Part shown: positions 28,081 through 37,377 of the stretch, in pieces
How the letters are laid out: every line of letters starts with the position of its first letter
Position numbering within the stretch: the first letter of the stretch is position 1
NCBI RefSeq assembly: GCF_004803795.1
Contig: NZ_CP012543.1
Coordinates: forward strand, 620,001 to 684,000
DNA length: 64,000 bases
Reading direction: 5' to 3'
Source: Campylobacter rectus
GTDB lineage: Bacteria; Campylobacterota; Campylobacteria; Campylobacterales; Campylobacteraceae
Notes under the pieces: model-generated
What the model was told of the DNA's origin: nothing
Database searches by the model: none
What the model saw: the letters and a program-made list of their open reading frames with translations, nothing else
Position numbers and translations under genes: made by a program

Positions 28081-28968
28081 TTGAAAATTTTATTGGTTTT
28101 AGCGGCGTTTTTTGGTGCGCTAATGGCCTCAAATCCGCATTTTGGGCTAGGAGTCGATAGTCTTGGCGAGCAAAATGAGCAAACGCAGAATGAGAAGCGA
28201 TTTTCTAAGCGCGAGGATGCCGCGAGACAGGCTATCGAAAACGCCGATTATGACGCAGCTTACGTGATTTTATCGCCGCTTTGCGAGGAGGGCGACGCGA
28301 TGAGCTGCGCGGCGCTGGGTAGCATGCATTTTAGCGGGCTTGGGACCGAGAAAGATTACGAAAAAGCCGAGCTTTTCTTTGAAAAATCGTGTGGGCTTGG
28401 AAGCGGCACGGGTTGCTTTGACCTGGCGCTTTTAAACGTCAAGGAAATTTTCGGCGCCAAAGATGAAAATAAAATATTTAGCCTCTACGAAAAGGGCTGC
28501 GAGCTGGGCTCTGAAGCGGCTTGCAACAACCTCGGTCTCATCTACGAATCGCGAAACGATCTCAAAAAATCCATAAATTTATATGCCAAAGCGTGCAGGA
28601 AATTTGACGGCGCGGGCTGCTACAACTATGGCAGGATGATGCACGACGGGCTGGGCACGGAGCGTGACTTCGCAAGCGCTCGCAAGGCCTTTGACACCTC
28701 GTGCTATATGAAAAACGCGCTTGGCTGCTATGCCCTTGGTTACGTTTATGAGCACGCTCAGGGCGTAGAGTTTGCGGTTTATGACGCCTACGACGGCTAT
28801 TCGCGCGCTTGTAAGCTCGGCAACGACGACGGCTGCAGGGCGCTTGGCTTTGAAAACTATGAAAACAACGTCGAAATTTATGAAAGATTAGAGTCTCTGG
28901 CAGAGGGTTGCAAGTTTGGCAACGATAGCGACTGCAAGCTTTTAAAGGCGAGGATAGCGGAGTTTTGA
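28081..28968 (+). CDS. Sel1-repeat (Hcp-like, cysteine-rich) secreted protein
   Basis: The 295-residue protein starts at TTG with a GAGGAG site and has a signal peptide (MKILLVLAAFFGALMAS). Five to six Sel1 repeats follow, most with the paired cysteines that form intra-repeat disulfides in Helicobacter Hcp proteins: SCAALGSMHFSGLGTEKDYE, GCFDLALLN, ACNNLGLIYESRNDLKK, GCYNYGRMMHDGLGTERDF, GCYALGYVYEHAQGV, GCRALGFENYENN. It is probably periplasmic or secreted. Hcp-type proteins are known for beta-lactamase-like names and host interaction, but the function here is unknown. Two dead paralogues lie at 9965 and 13745. Confidence 0.88.
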   Translation: MKILLVLAAFFGALMASNPHFGLGVDSLGEQNEQTQNEKRFSKREDAARQAIENADYDAAYVILSPLCEEGDAMSCAALGSMHFSGLGTEKDYEKAELFFEKSCGLGSGTGCFDLALLNVKEIFGAKDENKIFSLYEKGCELGSEAACNNLGLIYESRNDLKKSINLYAKACRKFDGAGCYNYGRMMHDGLGTERDFASARKAFDTSCYMKNALGCYALGYVYEHAQGVEFAVYDAYDGYSRACKLGNDDGCRALGFENYENNVEIYERLESLAEGCKFGNDSDCKLLKARIAEF

Positions 28969-29008
28969 TAAAATGGCGCATTTGTCGTAAAAAGACAAGA
29001 GACGGTGG

Positions 29009-29655
29009 ATGAAAAAGTCAAATAATGTCCTAAACCGCTTTTAACGGTTGTTGTTTGTTTAATTGCGTTCACTGTTCTTTTTATAGCGGTTCTTTGCTGC
29101 ACTTTTGGCGGCTACCCCGACCAAAAGGAGATAGAAAAAATCCCTTTAGTGCAAAACTATGAGTTAAATCGTGAAAAAATTTTAGATTTACTAGAGTTTG
29201 CTCGCAAGAACTTGCCCGCCGATTTGCGCGTAAGTATCCAAAGTGCGTACGGCGCAAGCCATATCGAGATCGGCTCTAACGATAACGGGACGAAAATAAG
29301 TAGTCGTGACATCAAAGACGGCCTAAAATTTATCGGCTGGGATACGGCTAAATTTAAAGAGTTGCAAGCTAGACTCGAGTCTGTAAATTCCGTAAAGGTT
29401 ACCGTAAATTCGGATAAAAATAGCAAAACAGAACCTGCGGTTATCATAACTTACAGCTATGTAGAGCACTACGAGAGGAGTTATGAATTTTACGCAAAGG
29501 ATAGCCCGAGGCTGAAAGAGCTATATGATAAAGGTTGTGCCAAAAAGTACGAGAACGACGGCGTTGTATTTATAGCATGGACATCACACGGCTATAAATA
29601 CCGAACTTTTTGCGCTAAAGACGACGGCGAGGATGTTTTGGCGGACTGGCGCTAG
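29009..29655 (+). pseudogene. Membrane-anchored hypothetical protein, frameshifted near its N-terminus
   Basis: The frame that ends at 29655 (168 residues from GTG 29149) continues upstream without a stop to about 29026, through a strong hydrophobic helix TVVVCLIAFTVLFIAVLCC followed by TFGGYPDQKEIEKIP. The only good start is ATG 29009 (MKKSNN), which is in another frame and hits TAA after 11 codons. One base added between about 29020 and 29032 would join them into a protein of about 215 residues with an N-terminal anchor. The soluble part (SIQSAYGASHIEIGS, VIITYSYVEHYERSYEF, C-terminal GYKYRTFCAKDDG) matches nothing I recognise. It is either a single-lesion pseudogene or a sequence error. 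The GTG 29149 start would leave the protein without its anchor. Confidence 0.6.
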
Positions 29656-30048
29656 CGTTAGATCGCGACTTTTTATGTGATTTTTGGCTTTGAGCCTCGG
29701 ACGGGAGAGTAAATTTAGCGTCAAATTTAGCGCGTCTTATCTTTGGGCGACTTTGGCCTTTTCTTAAATTAGCATGCGTGCTTCCGTCAAAAATCGCGAA
29801 ACACGACATAAATTTATCAATGCGATTTAGTGCAAAACCGGCGGAGGCGCGGACGCAAGCTATAAGCAAAACGCCAAACCAAAGCAAGAAGCGAGACATA
29901 AATTTAATCCGCTAAAATTTTGTCGCACCTACTTCTACGGCTCAAATCTGCCCTAAATCGCCGAGTCCATTTTAAACGAGGCCCAAAGCCAAAACTTACC
30001 CAAATTTTTGTAAAATGCAGCAAATTTACGAAAAACAGAGCCGAAAAA
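29656..30048. other. Intergenic stretch before ruvB
   Basis: About 390 bp. A minus-strand frame from ATG 29899 begins like a signal peptide but has no ribosome site and soon becomes basic low-complexity sequence, so I do not call it. A TTTTGTAAAAT element just upstream of the ruvB ATG may be its -10. Confidence 0.5.
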
Positions 30049-31068
30049 ATGGATAGAATAGTCGAAATAGAAAAAATAAGCTTCGAGAACGATTTTGAGG
30101 TGTCGCTGCGCCCTACGCGCTTTGAGGACTACATCGGACAAGAAAAGATCAAGCAAAATTTAGGAGTCTTTATAAAGGCTGCTAAAAAGCGCGGCGAGTG
30201 CCTAGACCACGTGCTTTTCTACGGGCCGCCGGGCCTTGGTAAGACGACGCTGGCGCACATTATCGCAAACGAAATGGGCGTGAGCATCAAGATGACGGCC
30301 GCGCCTATGATAGAAAAAAGCGGCGATCTAGCTGCAGTGCTGACAAACCTCCAAGAGGGCGACGTGCTGTTTATCGACGAGATACACCGCTTGAGTCCCG
30401 CGATCGAGGAGGTGCTGTATCCGGCGATGGAGGACTTTCGCCTAGATATCATCATCGGCTCCGGACCTGCGGCGCAAACCATCAAGATCGACCTGCCTAA
30501 ATTTACGCTGATCGGCGCTACGACGCGCGCGGGTATGATTTCAGCACCCCTGCGAGATAGGTTCGGGATGGATTTTAGGCTGCAGTTTTATACCAGAGAG
30601 GAGCTAGCTCGTATCGTGCAGATCGCCTCGGTAAAGCTTGGCAAAGAGTGCGAAAAAGCCGCCGCTCTCGAGGTCGCCGCTCGCTCGCGCGCTACGCCCA
30701 GGATCGCGCTGCGGCTGCTAAAGCGCATACGAGACTTCGCCGAGGTAAATGACGAAGAGATCATCTCGCAACCTCGCGCCAAAGAGGCTCTGGACGCGCT
30801 TGGCGTAAACGATATCGGCTTTGACGAGATGGATATCAAGTACCTAGAAATCCTTCTCGCCGCTAAACGCCGCCCGATGGGTCTAAGCACGATCGCGGCG
30901 GCTCTAAGCGAGGACGAGGGCACGGTCGAGGACGTGATCGAGCCCTATCTGCTCGCTAACGGCTACATCGAGCGCACGGCAAAGGGCAGGCTCGCTAGCG
31001 CAAAAGCCTACGAGGTGTTTAAGCTTAAATTTGACGGGGATACGCAAAAGGGGCTGTTTGAGGAGTGA
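30049..31068 (+). CDS. ruvB: Holliday junction branch migration helicase RuvB
   Basis: I start it at ATG 30049 ([15 protein letters not shown]); the open frame begins earlier at 29920, but those 43 residues are not RuvB-like. The 340-residue AAA+ motor has Walker [16 protein letters not shown], Walker [10 protein letters not shown], sensor 1 LIGATTRAG, the arginine finger region APLRDRFGM, and the winged-helix C-terminal domain [21 protein letters not shown]. With RuvA and RuvC it drives branch migration of Holliday junctions. ruvA and ruvC are not here, which is usual for campylobacters. Confidence 0.96.
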   Translation: MDRIVEIEKISFENDFEVSLRPTRFEDYIGQEKIKQNLGVFIKAAKKRGECLDHVLFYGPPGLGKTTLAHIIANEMGVSIKMTAAPMIEKSGDLAAVLTNLQEGDVLFIDEIHRLSPAIEEVLYPAMEDFRLDIIIGSGPAAQTIKIDLPKFTLIGATTRAGMISAPLRDRFGMDFRLQFYTREELARIVQIASVKLGKECEKAAALEVAARSRATPRIALRLLKRIRDFAEVNDEEIISQPRAKEALDALGVNDIGFDEMDIKYLEILLAAKRRPMGLSTIAAALSEDEGTVEDVIEPYLLANGYIERTAKGRLASAKAYEVFKLKFDGDTQKGLFEE

Positions 31069-31845
31069 TGTGGATGTGCCAAAGGCGGCTTTAAATTTAG
31101 ATAAAAGCGGTAAAATCGCGATGCGGCGGGCGTAAAATCGTCGCATCATCTTAAGCCGTCTTTTAAATTTAAAAGCTTTCGCGTGTAAATTTAGTAAAGC
31201 ACTGGTCGCAAAGACGTAAAAACGGCGAAGTGCGAGATTTAAATTTCCGCTAATTTTGCGCCGGATTAAATTTGCATTCGCCGACCGTCAAGCGCTGCAC
31301 AGTTGGCTCGCGCTCAAATTTAGAGAATCCGCCGAAAACAAGGCTTGATTTATCGCGTATTTTTGGCGGAGGCGGACTTGTGGGCGGTGGATCGATAGAC
31401 TCCGTCTCGCAGCTGATTTTCTCGCTAAATTTAAATTCGGAGGAGTTTGTAAAATTTGAATCGCTTGCGGATTTTAGCGGAGGCGAGCCGTCAAATGCGA
31501 AAGTCTGCGATGCTTAAGTTCAAATTTAAGGCGAGGCAAGCGTAAATTTGAGTTAATTGCGAGGTTTGGCTTTTGTTCGTTATTTTAAAAACGCAAGTAG
31601 TCGTTTCGTTAAAATTTTACGTAAAAATCGCACGACAAATTTGATTTCGCTTGCGGTTTGGGCTAGGCGGCGATGGCGGTAAAATTTGGCGCAAAATCCA
31701 AAACGCCGAGACCTAAATGAAAGATTATTTAGCGAAATACGTCTTTAGCTGCGATAAATACACCCGCTCTGCGCAAATTCATTCCATTTTTTGAAGAGAG
31801 AATTTCTTTTGTTTTTGTAAAATGCGCCTCACTATCCTATTTTCG
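31069..31845. other. Gene-poor stretch
   Basis: About 775 bp after ruvB. A plus-strand frame at 31272-31517 contains a glycine-rich run (FGGGGLVGGGS) but lacks a ribosome site and any recognisable family. AAATTT words are frequent. No RNA gene or strong hairpin is visible. Confidence 0.5.
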
Positions 31846-32388
31846 CTATTTTGACTTGCAATTTTTCTGATGAGCCTTAAGCTTTTTCATCGCCCAGTCA
31901 TAATGGCTCGAAGCAGCGCTTACGAAGTATGATCCAAGCGTGCTGCCCCCGACCCATTTATATACATCTTTTGAAAACAGCTCTTCGTTTGTAAATGTTT
32001 CGGCTAACTCTAAAATATCTTTATGCGATTTATGAAGCATTTTAGCCGCTTCTTCAAGGGAAGTCTTTCGGTGCTTCTTCCAAAATTCGACATTCATATC
32101 TCTATAAGTTTTCCAGTTATACGGTTCGGGCAAAAATGGTTTTTCTTCTCCCTTTTGGTTGAAATTTACCCAATTCAAAACAAGCCTATGCCATTCGTAG
32201 AGATGGATTAAAATATCTTTTAAATTCTTATCTCTTCTCCAATGAGCCTCTTTTTTCTTTTCATCCTTTGAGAAATCAAATGGCGTATTTAACTCCTCTT
32301 CGCTCATCTTTGAAATGAGTAAATTTAACTTCTCATAGTTTTGCTCGGCGGCAGTCATTAAATCATTTTTTGTAGTCGGTCTTGACAT
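31846..32388 (-). CDS. ClbS/DfsB-family four-helix protein
   Basis: The 180-residue protein matches the ClbS/DfsB family: start SRPTTKNDLMTAAEQNYEKL, then DKNLKDILIHLYEWHRLVLNW, EPYNWKTYRDMNVEFWKKHR, and YKWVGGSTLGSYFVSAASSHYDWAMKKLK. The founding member ClbS protects E. coli from its own genotoxin colibactin by opening the reactive cyclopropane. Relatives in many bacteria have no toxin cluster, and their job is unknown. There is no signal peptide. AT-rich codon use (many AAA, TTT and TCT codons) differs from neighbouring genes and may mean recent transfer. A C9 tract lies 147 bp upstream of its start. A decayed paralogue lies at 37378-37844. Confidence 0.85.
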   Translation of the reverse strand: MSRPTTKNDLMTAAEQNYEKLNLLISKMSEEELNTPFDFSKDEKKKEAHWRRDKNLKDILIHLYEWHRLVLNWVNFNQKGEEKPFLPEPYNWKTYRDMNVEFWKKHRKTSLEEAAKMLHKSHKDILELAETFTNEELFSKDVYKWVGGSTLGSYFVSAASSHYDWAMKKLKAHQKNCKSK

Positions 32389-32534
32389 AGCATTTTACTC
32401 CTTTCATTTTTTAAGTATTGGAAAAATTATACCATCATTTTTACGCTATATTCATTTGCGCTTCCATAAAATTCATTACTCTTTGCCAAAAGCATAGCAC
32501 AACATCGACAATATTTTATCTTTATTTAAGATAA

Positions 32535-32543
32535 CCCCCCCCC
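32535..32543. repeat. C9 homopolymer tract upstream of the ClbS/DfsB gene
   Basis: Nine consecutive C (plus strand) in a non-coding, AT-rich setting, 147 bp upstream of the minus-strand ClbS-like start. Tracts of this length are the classic slippage-prone, phase-variable repeats of Campylobacter. It is not inside a recognisable ORF, so any effect would be on transcription. Confidence 0.8.
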
Positions 32544-32801
32544 AAGATATTTGACGCCATTTATCAAGCAAACTTAACTTTTATACGCGCTGCATTACCG
32601 TGCGATATTTTCGGGCATTATATTTTCAAGCCTTTAGACGCGGATTTCTAAAATTTTTCGGTAAATAAATTCAACGACGGGCGGCGCAATGCGGATGAGT
32701 TAAATTCTGTGCCGAATGCACGCAGGGGGTGCGAGGTCGAAATTTAAGCGAGCGAGCGCGTCCTAAACAGCGCGAAACAAATCACGGCAAAAGAAATTTC
32801 A

Positions 32802-32948
32802 TTAATCAAACAGCGAGGGTTGCAGCGATTTGATCTTGTAGCTCGCACGGTGAAAAGGCGTGAGCCCGTACCGCTCGATTGCCGCGATGTGCGCGCGAGA
32901 GCCGTAGCCCAAGGCGACGACGAAATCGTCTTCGTCTAAAGTGCGGTA
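32802..32948 (-). pseudogene. rnhB: C-terminal remnant of ribonuclease HII
   Basis: On the minus strand a frame ending at the TAA 32802-32804 reads YGSRAHIAAIERYGLTPFHR followed by ASYKIKSLQPSLFD. This strongly resembles the RNase HII C-terminus (KGYGTKAHIEAI..YG.S.IHRKSF). Upstream of about 32948 the similarity fades, and no N-terminal catalytic domain (GxDEAGRG) is found before perM. It is therefore a terminal fragment. The competing minus-strand frame in this interval is a shadow. The functional rnhB should be elsewhere. Confidence 0.6.
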
Positions 32949-33001
32949 AACTCTGGACTAAACGGATAAAAATCTCCTTTATAAAATACAAAGGTATTCT
33001 A

Positions 33002-33020
33002 CCCCCCCCCTTTTTTTTTT
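33002..33020. repeat. Compound C9-T10 homopolymer tract
   Basis: Nine C followed directly by ten T on the plus strand, 170-190 bp upstream of the perM ATG and just left of its promoter region. It is slippage-prone by length and is the second poly-C tract within 500 bp. The exact count should be taken with care, since such tracts are also sequencing-error hot spots. Confidence 0.75.
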
Positions 33021-33166
33021 AATCACTTAATCTTGCGCTCAAATTTGTCACCAAATTTGCCGTCAGAGCTAGCTTGTCCTCACTCAAAATCGGCGCTAAA
33101 TTTATCAGCTGCGCTAAAACTACCGCGTCCACTGCCCGCCCGTCCGCAAAACCCCGCAAAATCTGA

Positions 33167-33172
33167 TATAAT
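33167..33172 (+). promoter_or_regulatory. Extended -10 promoter of the perM-like gene
   Basis: TGATATAAT (TGnTATAAT) ends 20 bp before the ATG at 33193, with AAAGGA as ribosome site in between; the mRNA leader would be very short. Confidence 0.65.
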
Positions 33173-33192
33173 AAGCCTATCAAAGGAAAAAA

Positions 33193-34233
33193 ATGAATAA
33201 TCGAGTGTTTTTCGGCATCTTCGCTCTTTGCGCTCTGGCGCTGGTTGCGTATCTGTTTAAGCCGTTTTTGCTAAATATCTTCATCGCTGCCTTGCTCGCG
33301 GTCGCCACCTCAAATATAAACGTTAAATTTTTGCAGCTGACAAAGGGCAAAAAGACGCTCTCGGCCGCGCTTACGACAATTGTGCTGTTTTCGCTGTTTA
33401 TCGCGCCTTTTTTGTATGCCGTGATCGAGATCGCCAGAAATGCCGCGAGCTTTAACACGAGCTATGTGACAAACACGCTTGATTACTTTCAAAGCGGGAA
33501 TTTTCAGCTGCCCGAACCCATCAAATTTATGGAACCGAAAATCAAAGAGATCATCGCCGATATCGATGTCAAAGCGATCTCGGCGAATATCATCGCAAAT
33601 TTGGCGGGCATCGGCAAATCAAGCGTAAATTTCTTAATCGATATGGTCTTTATCCTCGTGTTTTTCTTTTTTGCGATACTTTACGGCAGCGAGCTCGCGG
33701 GCTACCTAAAAAGCGCGCTTCCGATGAAGGAGAGCGAGAGCGAGTTTATCCTTAGCGAAGTGGTAAACGTTATGAGCGTCGTGCTCTACTCCATCGTTTT
33801 AAACGCGATTTTGCAGGGCTGCTTATTTGCCATTATTATGATTTCTTACGGCTACAACGGCTTTTTGATGGGTATTATTTTCGCCTTTACTTCGCTCATT
33901 CCCGTAGTCGGAGGTTTGCTCGCGTGGGGGCCGATCAGCCTTTACGAGTTTGCCAACGGCAACACCGCGGCCGCCGTCGTCATCGCCGTATATACGGTGG
34001 TCGTGATCTCTATCGTCGCCGATACCTTTTTAAAGCCGATCGTGATTAAATTTATCAACGACCGCCTCGTAAAAATTCCCGCTAAAATCAACGAGCTTTT
34101 GATATTTTTCTCGATGATAGCGGGCATCTCGACATTCGGCTTTTGGGGGCTTATTTTGGGACCTGCTATCGTGACGTTTTTTATCTCGACGATCAAGCTT
34201 TATACATTGCTTAAAGAGCGTTCGGTCGTATAA
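33193..34233 (+). CDS. AI-2E family transporter (PerM/YdiK-like)
   Basis: A 346-residue inner-membrane protein with about seven hydrophobic segments. The typical layout is two N-terminal helices (FGIFALCALALVAYLFKPF, LSAALTTIVLFSLFIAPFL), a long soluble loop (residues about 85-140), then a C-terminal helical block with SYGYNGFLMGIIFAFTSLIP and VVGGLLAWGPISLYEF. The family was named for the E. coli TqsA AI-2 exporter, but most members have no proven substrate; some are Na+/H+ antiporters. It has its own extended -10 promoter. Nothing adjacent suggests a substrate. Confidence 0.85.
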   Translation: MNNRVFFGIFALCALALVAYLFKPFLLNIFIAALLAVATSNINVKFLQLTKGKKTLSAALTTIVLFSLFIAPFLYAVIEIARNAASFNTSYVTNTLDYFQSGNFQLPEPIKFMEPKIKEIIADIDVKAISANIIANLAGIGKSSVNFLIDMVFILVFFFFAILYGSELAGYLKSALPMKESESEFILSEVVNVMSVVLYSIVLNAILQGCLFAIIMISYGYNGFLMGIIFAFTSLIPVVGGLLAWGPISLYEFANGNTAAAVVIAVYTVVVISIVADTFLKPIVIKFINDRLVKIPAKINELLIFFSMIAGISTFGFWGLILGPAIVTFFISTIKLYTLLKERSVV

Positions 34234-34291
34234 ATTTGCCTATTTCTCGCAAATATCGCAAATTTAGCATGGATTTGATTAATTTATATGT

Positions 34292-34297
34292 TATAAT
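34292..34297 (+). promoter_or_regulatory. Extended -10 promoter of the porin gene
   Basis: TGTTATAAT (TGnTATAAT) 72 bp upstream of the ATG at 34370; the leader ends with AAGGAG as ribosome site. Confidence 0.65.
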
Positions 34298-34369
34298 CCT
34301 GGGCTAAAATAATGCCTCGCATTAAATTTGCGGGGCGTAAATTTGTTAAATTTAACCAAGGAGTTCTGT

Positions 34370-35704
34370 ATGAAATTAGCGAAATTAAGTTTAGCCGCCG
34401 TTTTGGCTATGGGCTTTTTAAGCTCGGCAAGCGCGGCAGACACTCTTGCTCAGGCCTTTTTGGACGGCAAACTATCGGGTAAGATCCAAACTACCTATGC
34501 CGATCAAAAGGACGAACGCACGGCGATACGCGACGAAGAGATCACTAGCGTGCAGTTTGAACTGGGCTATGTTACCGATCCTTTTTACGGTTTTAGGCTC
34601 GGCGTGACGGGACAAGGGAACTTTCTGCCTTTTAACAGTCTGAGAAAAAGAGGCACTCTATACGACAAAGAGTGGAGAATGCAAGGCGTCGTAATGTCCG
34701 AGGCGTATCTAGGCTACGCTATAGGTCAGACGGATATCAAATTCGGCCGTCAATACGTAAATACTCCGCTAGTAGCGGGCAATCCGACGCGCGCGTTTAA
34801 AGAAGCTTTCGAGGGTCTAACGATCGTAAATAAAGACATCCCGAACACCACGATGATCGGCGGCTGGTATTATAAATTTCAAGGCAGAAGCGCCACCGTC
34901 TCGGGCGGCAAAGAAGGGCGCGCTCCGCAATTTAAAGACAAGGTCGTCGTAGGCGGTATGGGACCGGTAGCGCACGAATTTGACAATATCTTTACCGGTG
35001 CGGTCATAAACCAAAGCATCCCGGGACTAAAGCTAACCGGCGCATACGCTAGAGTGACCGATCTTAGGCTCGGCGCTTTGCAGGGTGATATCAACTTTTA
35101 TCTAGCGGAGGCGAACTACAAGATCCCGGTCGGCGACTTTAAACTGGGCTTTGACGCTATGTATAAGGGTTCTCGCACTACGGACAGGCTTGAGAATCTA
35201 AACTACGACGGAAATATGATCGGTCTGCGAGCCGGGATTTACGATTTCGTAGGCTTTAGCGCGTCTTATGCCTACACGACCGTCAGCGATAACGATGCTT
35301 TGGCATTCGGTCTAGGCAACGGTCCGGGCTCATACACGCTGCTTCCTATCCGCGGACCTTTCGTTTTTACGGGGTATGCAGGTATGGATGTGCATAAATT
35401 TCTCTTTAGTTACGACTTTAAAGAAGTCGGTGCGGACGGACTAAAAGCCGCTCTCCACCTAGTCAAAGGCAAGCAAGACGCTCCGCATCGCAATGCAGGC
35501 CTGACTGTGGCGAAAACCCGTATGAACGTCCAAGGTTGGGGCGCAAACCTAAGCTACAACATACCGTGGGTCAAGGGACTAAGCGCCGGCGTGACCTACG
35601 TAGAGCTCGAAAGAAAGAACTTTAACGCCAGAGGCAGAGTCAAAAAGACCGACAACAACGAGCTTTGGCTACAGCTAGGATATAAATTCGACCTTCTAAA
35701 CTAA
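34370..35704 (+). CDS. Opr-family outer membrane porin
   Basis: I start at ATG 34370 (MKLAKLSLAAVLAMGFLSSASA), which opens a classical signal peptide and has an AAGGAG site; 14 in-frame residues further upstream are not signal-like. The mature protein (about 420 residues) is rich in alternating beta segments. It contains FKFGRQYVNTPLVAGNPTR-type text (here DIKFGRQYVNTPLVAG), a hallmark of OprD-like porins, and ends LWLQLGYKFDLLN with a terminal aromatic-rich strand. It should form an outer-membrane channel for small solutes. Its signal peptide resembles those of the MOMPs at 46985 and 48988, but the mature part does not. Confidence 0.82.
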   Translation: MKLAKLSLAAVLAMGFLSSASAADTLAQAFLDGKLSGKIQTTYADQKDERTAIRDEEITSVQFELGYVTDPFYGFRLGVTGQGNFLPFNSLRKRGTLYDKEWRMQGVVMSEAYLGYAIGQTDIKFGRQYVNTPLVAGNPTRAFKEAFEGLTIVNKDIPNTTMIGGWYYKFQGRSATVSGGKEGRAPQFKDKVVVGGMGPVAHEFDNIFTGAVINQSIPGLKLTGAYARVTDLRLGALQGDINFYLAEANYKIPVGDFKLGFDAMYKGSRTTDRLENLNYDGNMIGLRAGIYDFVGFSASYAYTTVSDNDALAFGLGNGPGSYTLLPIRGPFVFTGYAGMDVHKFLFSYDFKEVGADGLKAALHLVKGKQDAPHRNAGLTVAKTRMNVQGWGANLSYNIPWVKGLSAGVTYVELERKNFNARGRVKKTDNNELWLQLGYKFDLLN

Positions 35705-35720
35705 CCATTTAGGACTCCAA

Positions 35721-35756
35721 CGCGGACGCAAATTTTGGCGCGTCCGCCGTTTTTTA
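35721..35756 (+). terminator. Rho-independent terminator of the porin gene
   Basis: Stem GCGGACG/CGTCCGC with a 12-nt loop, then CCGTTTTTT; it starts 17 bp after the porin stop. Confidence 0.8.
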
Positions 35757-35902
35757 AATTTTATTTGGAAATCTTTTGTTTTCGGTTGTCGCCGTATGCT
35801 ATTTCCCTGCATGCTTTTTGTCTTTTTAATGTTTATTTAATATGTCATTCTTATAATATTTTAGCAACAAGAAAACACGATGGCTTTTGTTAAATTTAAG
35901 TT

Positions 35903-36367
35903 CGCAAAATCTTTTTTGCGTGTATGCTCTTGTCGGCACTATTCGGATGCGGCGCGATAACGGGACATCAAGAGGAGATAGACGTCTATACGAAAGACTT
36001 TACTCGAACAAACTGCGATGTAAATTTGCAAAAAACTAAAATAGAAAAAACGACGACGTCATACTAGCCGCCGATCAAGCGGGCTTGCTAACCGGACAGT
36101 GCAAAAAATTTAATGCGAGCATAGCATATTTTGGTATCGCCGAAGATAGATAACGATGTCGATGAGGAAGGAGCCAAGTCTAAAGCGGCAGGGCGGACCG
36201 GGCGCTGTTTTGACTGATGACAATGCGCCTGATTGCGAAGGGTTTTATTGCGAGCGCGTTATGATAAGCGCATACAAGGCATTAATCTTATATCTTTGGG
36301 CGATCGCGATAACGCTAGAATCAAGCTAAATAGAGCCGTCGATAGGCAAGAGGGCAAGAAGAAGCTA
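35903..36367 (+). pseudogene. Decayed lipoprotein gene (COG3014-like)
   Basis: Pieces of one protein can be read in successive frames. First comes a lipoprotein signal KIFFACMLLSALFGCGAITG with lipobox LFGC, then QEEIDVYTKDFTRTNCDVNL. After a shift comes KNDDVILAADQAGLLTGQC, then DVDEEGAKSKAAGR. After another shift comes GAVLTDDNAPDCEGFYC and ERVMISAYKAL, and after another LISLGDRDNARIKLNRAVDRQE. The last part (a long-helix 'YKAL.ylslGd.dnAriel.ra.drQ' pattern) recalls the COG3014 group of bacterial lipoproteins. A proper start codon is missing and at least three frameshifts are required, so it is not functional. Confidence 0.7.
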
Positions 36368-37377
36368 TGACCGGACAAGCCGAAATCGTGCGCGTCACGC
36401 CGAAAATGAGCTATTTAAAGCTAAGATCCGGCAGTGCTAAAGGCGGTGATATATGCCGTTTGGTTCAGGGTAGCAATATCGGCTCTGCTAAAATCGGCAC
36501 CGATGCGGGCGGACGCAAAGATAACGCGATTAAACGGACGTCGGACGGCGGAGTGGTTTTGCCGTTTTGACGTCGCGCTTGCTCGCCGTCGAATTTTTGG
36601 CGTTTACTGCGATTTGGCGGCTGTTTTGCTTGCGACGGAGTATAATTTTATTATCTTGGCGGCTTTTTGGTCGCCGACTCCTAAATTTTCAAATTTATTT
36701 TCTGTCATCATTCTTGGTTTTGCGCGCCGACTATCGGACCGGCTCTAAAATAGCTTAAATTTCGGACTATTTTTTGCTGTTTATAAATTTGCGGTTGAGC
36801 GCGGCAAAAACAGGACGGCCAAATTTGCTTTAAACGGCGTGCGGTTTGAAATTTGGTTTGCGTAAATTTGACCGAGATGGGGATGCGTTTTTTTGCCGTT
36901 TCGCCTTTTGCCTAAATTTAACCGACAAAGAATATTTATCGCTTAAACGCCGCAAATTTGGCGCAAGAGTCGCTTTTAAACAAAATCTAGCGGGCGAGTA
37001 AATTTTATCCCGCCGAGGGTGTTTTGTTTTGCGGTAATGCATTTGCGCGGCCTACCACAAATAAAATTTGACCGCTTTTTGCTTGTTTTTGCACTATCAA
37101 AACTACTCGCAAATTTAATAACCGCTCCTTAAATTTGCTAAAACCCTACCTCTTGTTTGCTTTATTAAATCTTGCTTCTGGGTTGCGTATGTTGCAAGTC
37201 TGATTTCAAAAAATTTGTTCCGATCGTCATTAAGCCGTAAAATAAGCGTTAAATTTAACGCTGCCGCCTTGTGTTTTACACTGCAAAAATCGAGTCTAAC
37301 GCTATGCCGATTTGTTTCGCTTAAATTTTGCCTAAGTGCAGGTAGAGTAAATTTGCCCGCAAAAAGCAAATTTAAAG
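36368..37377. other. Gene-poor stretch
   Basis: About 1 kb. A frame at 36367-36570 starts inside the decayed lipoprotein and has no recognisable similarity. Hydrophobic plus-strand frames at 36567-36760 and basic minus-strand frames near 36830-37042 are not supported by ribosome sites. It probably contains further decayed coding DNA that I could not identify. Confidence 0.45.

Noticed and set aside
29615-29899. Minus-strand ORF beginning like a signal peptide
   Set aside because: There is no ribosome site, the sequence becomes basic and low-complexity after about 40 residues, and it overlaps the end of the gene at 29009-29655.
29920-30048. N-terminal extension of RuvB
   Set aside because: The 43 residues before the ATG 30049 have no RuvB similarity, while the residues after it match the normal RuvB start.
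31272-31517. Plus-strand ORF with a glycine-rich stretch
   Set aside because: No ribosome site, no promoter and no recognisable family in a stretch dominated by AAATTT words.
36367-36570. 67-residue ORF after the decayed lipoprotein
   Set aside because: It starts inside pseudogene sequence, lacks a ribosome site and shows no family similarity.
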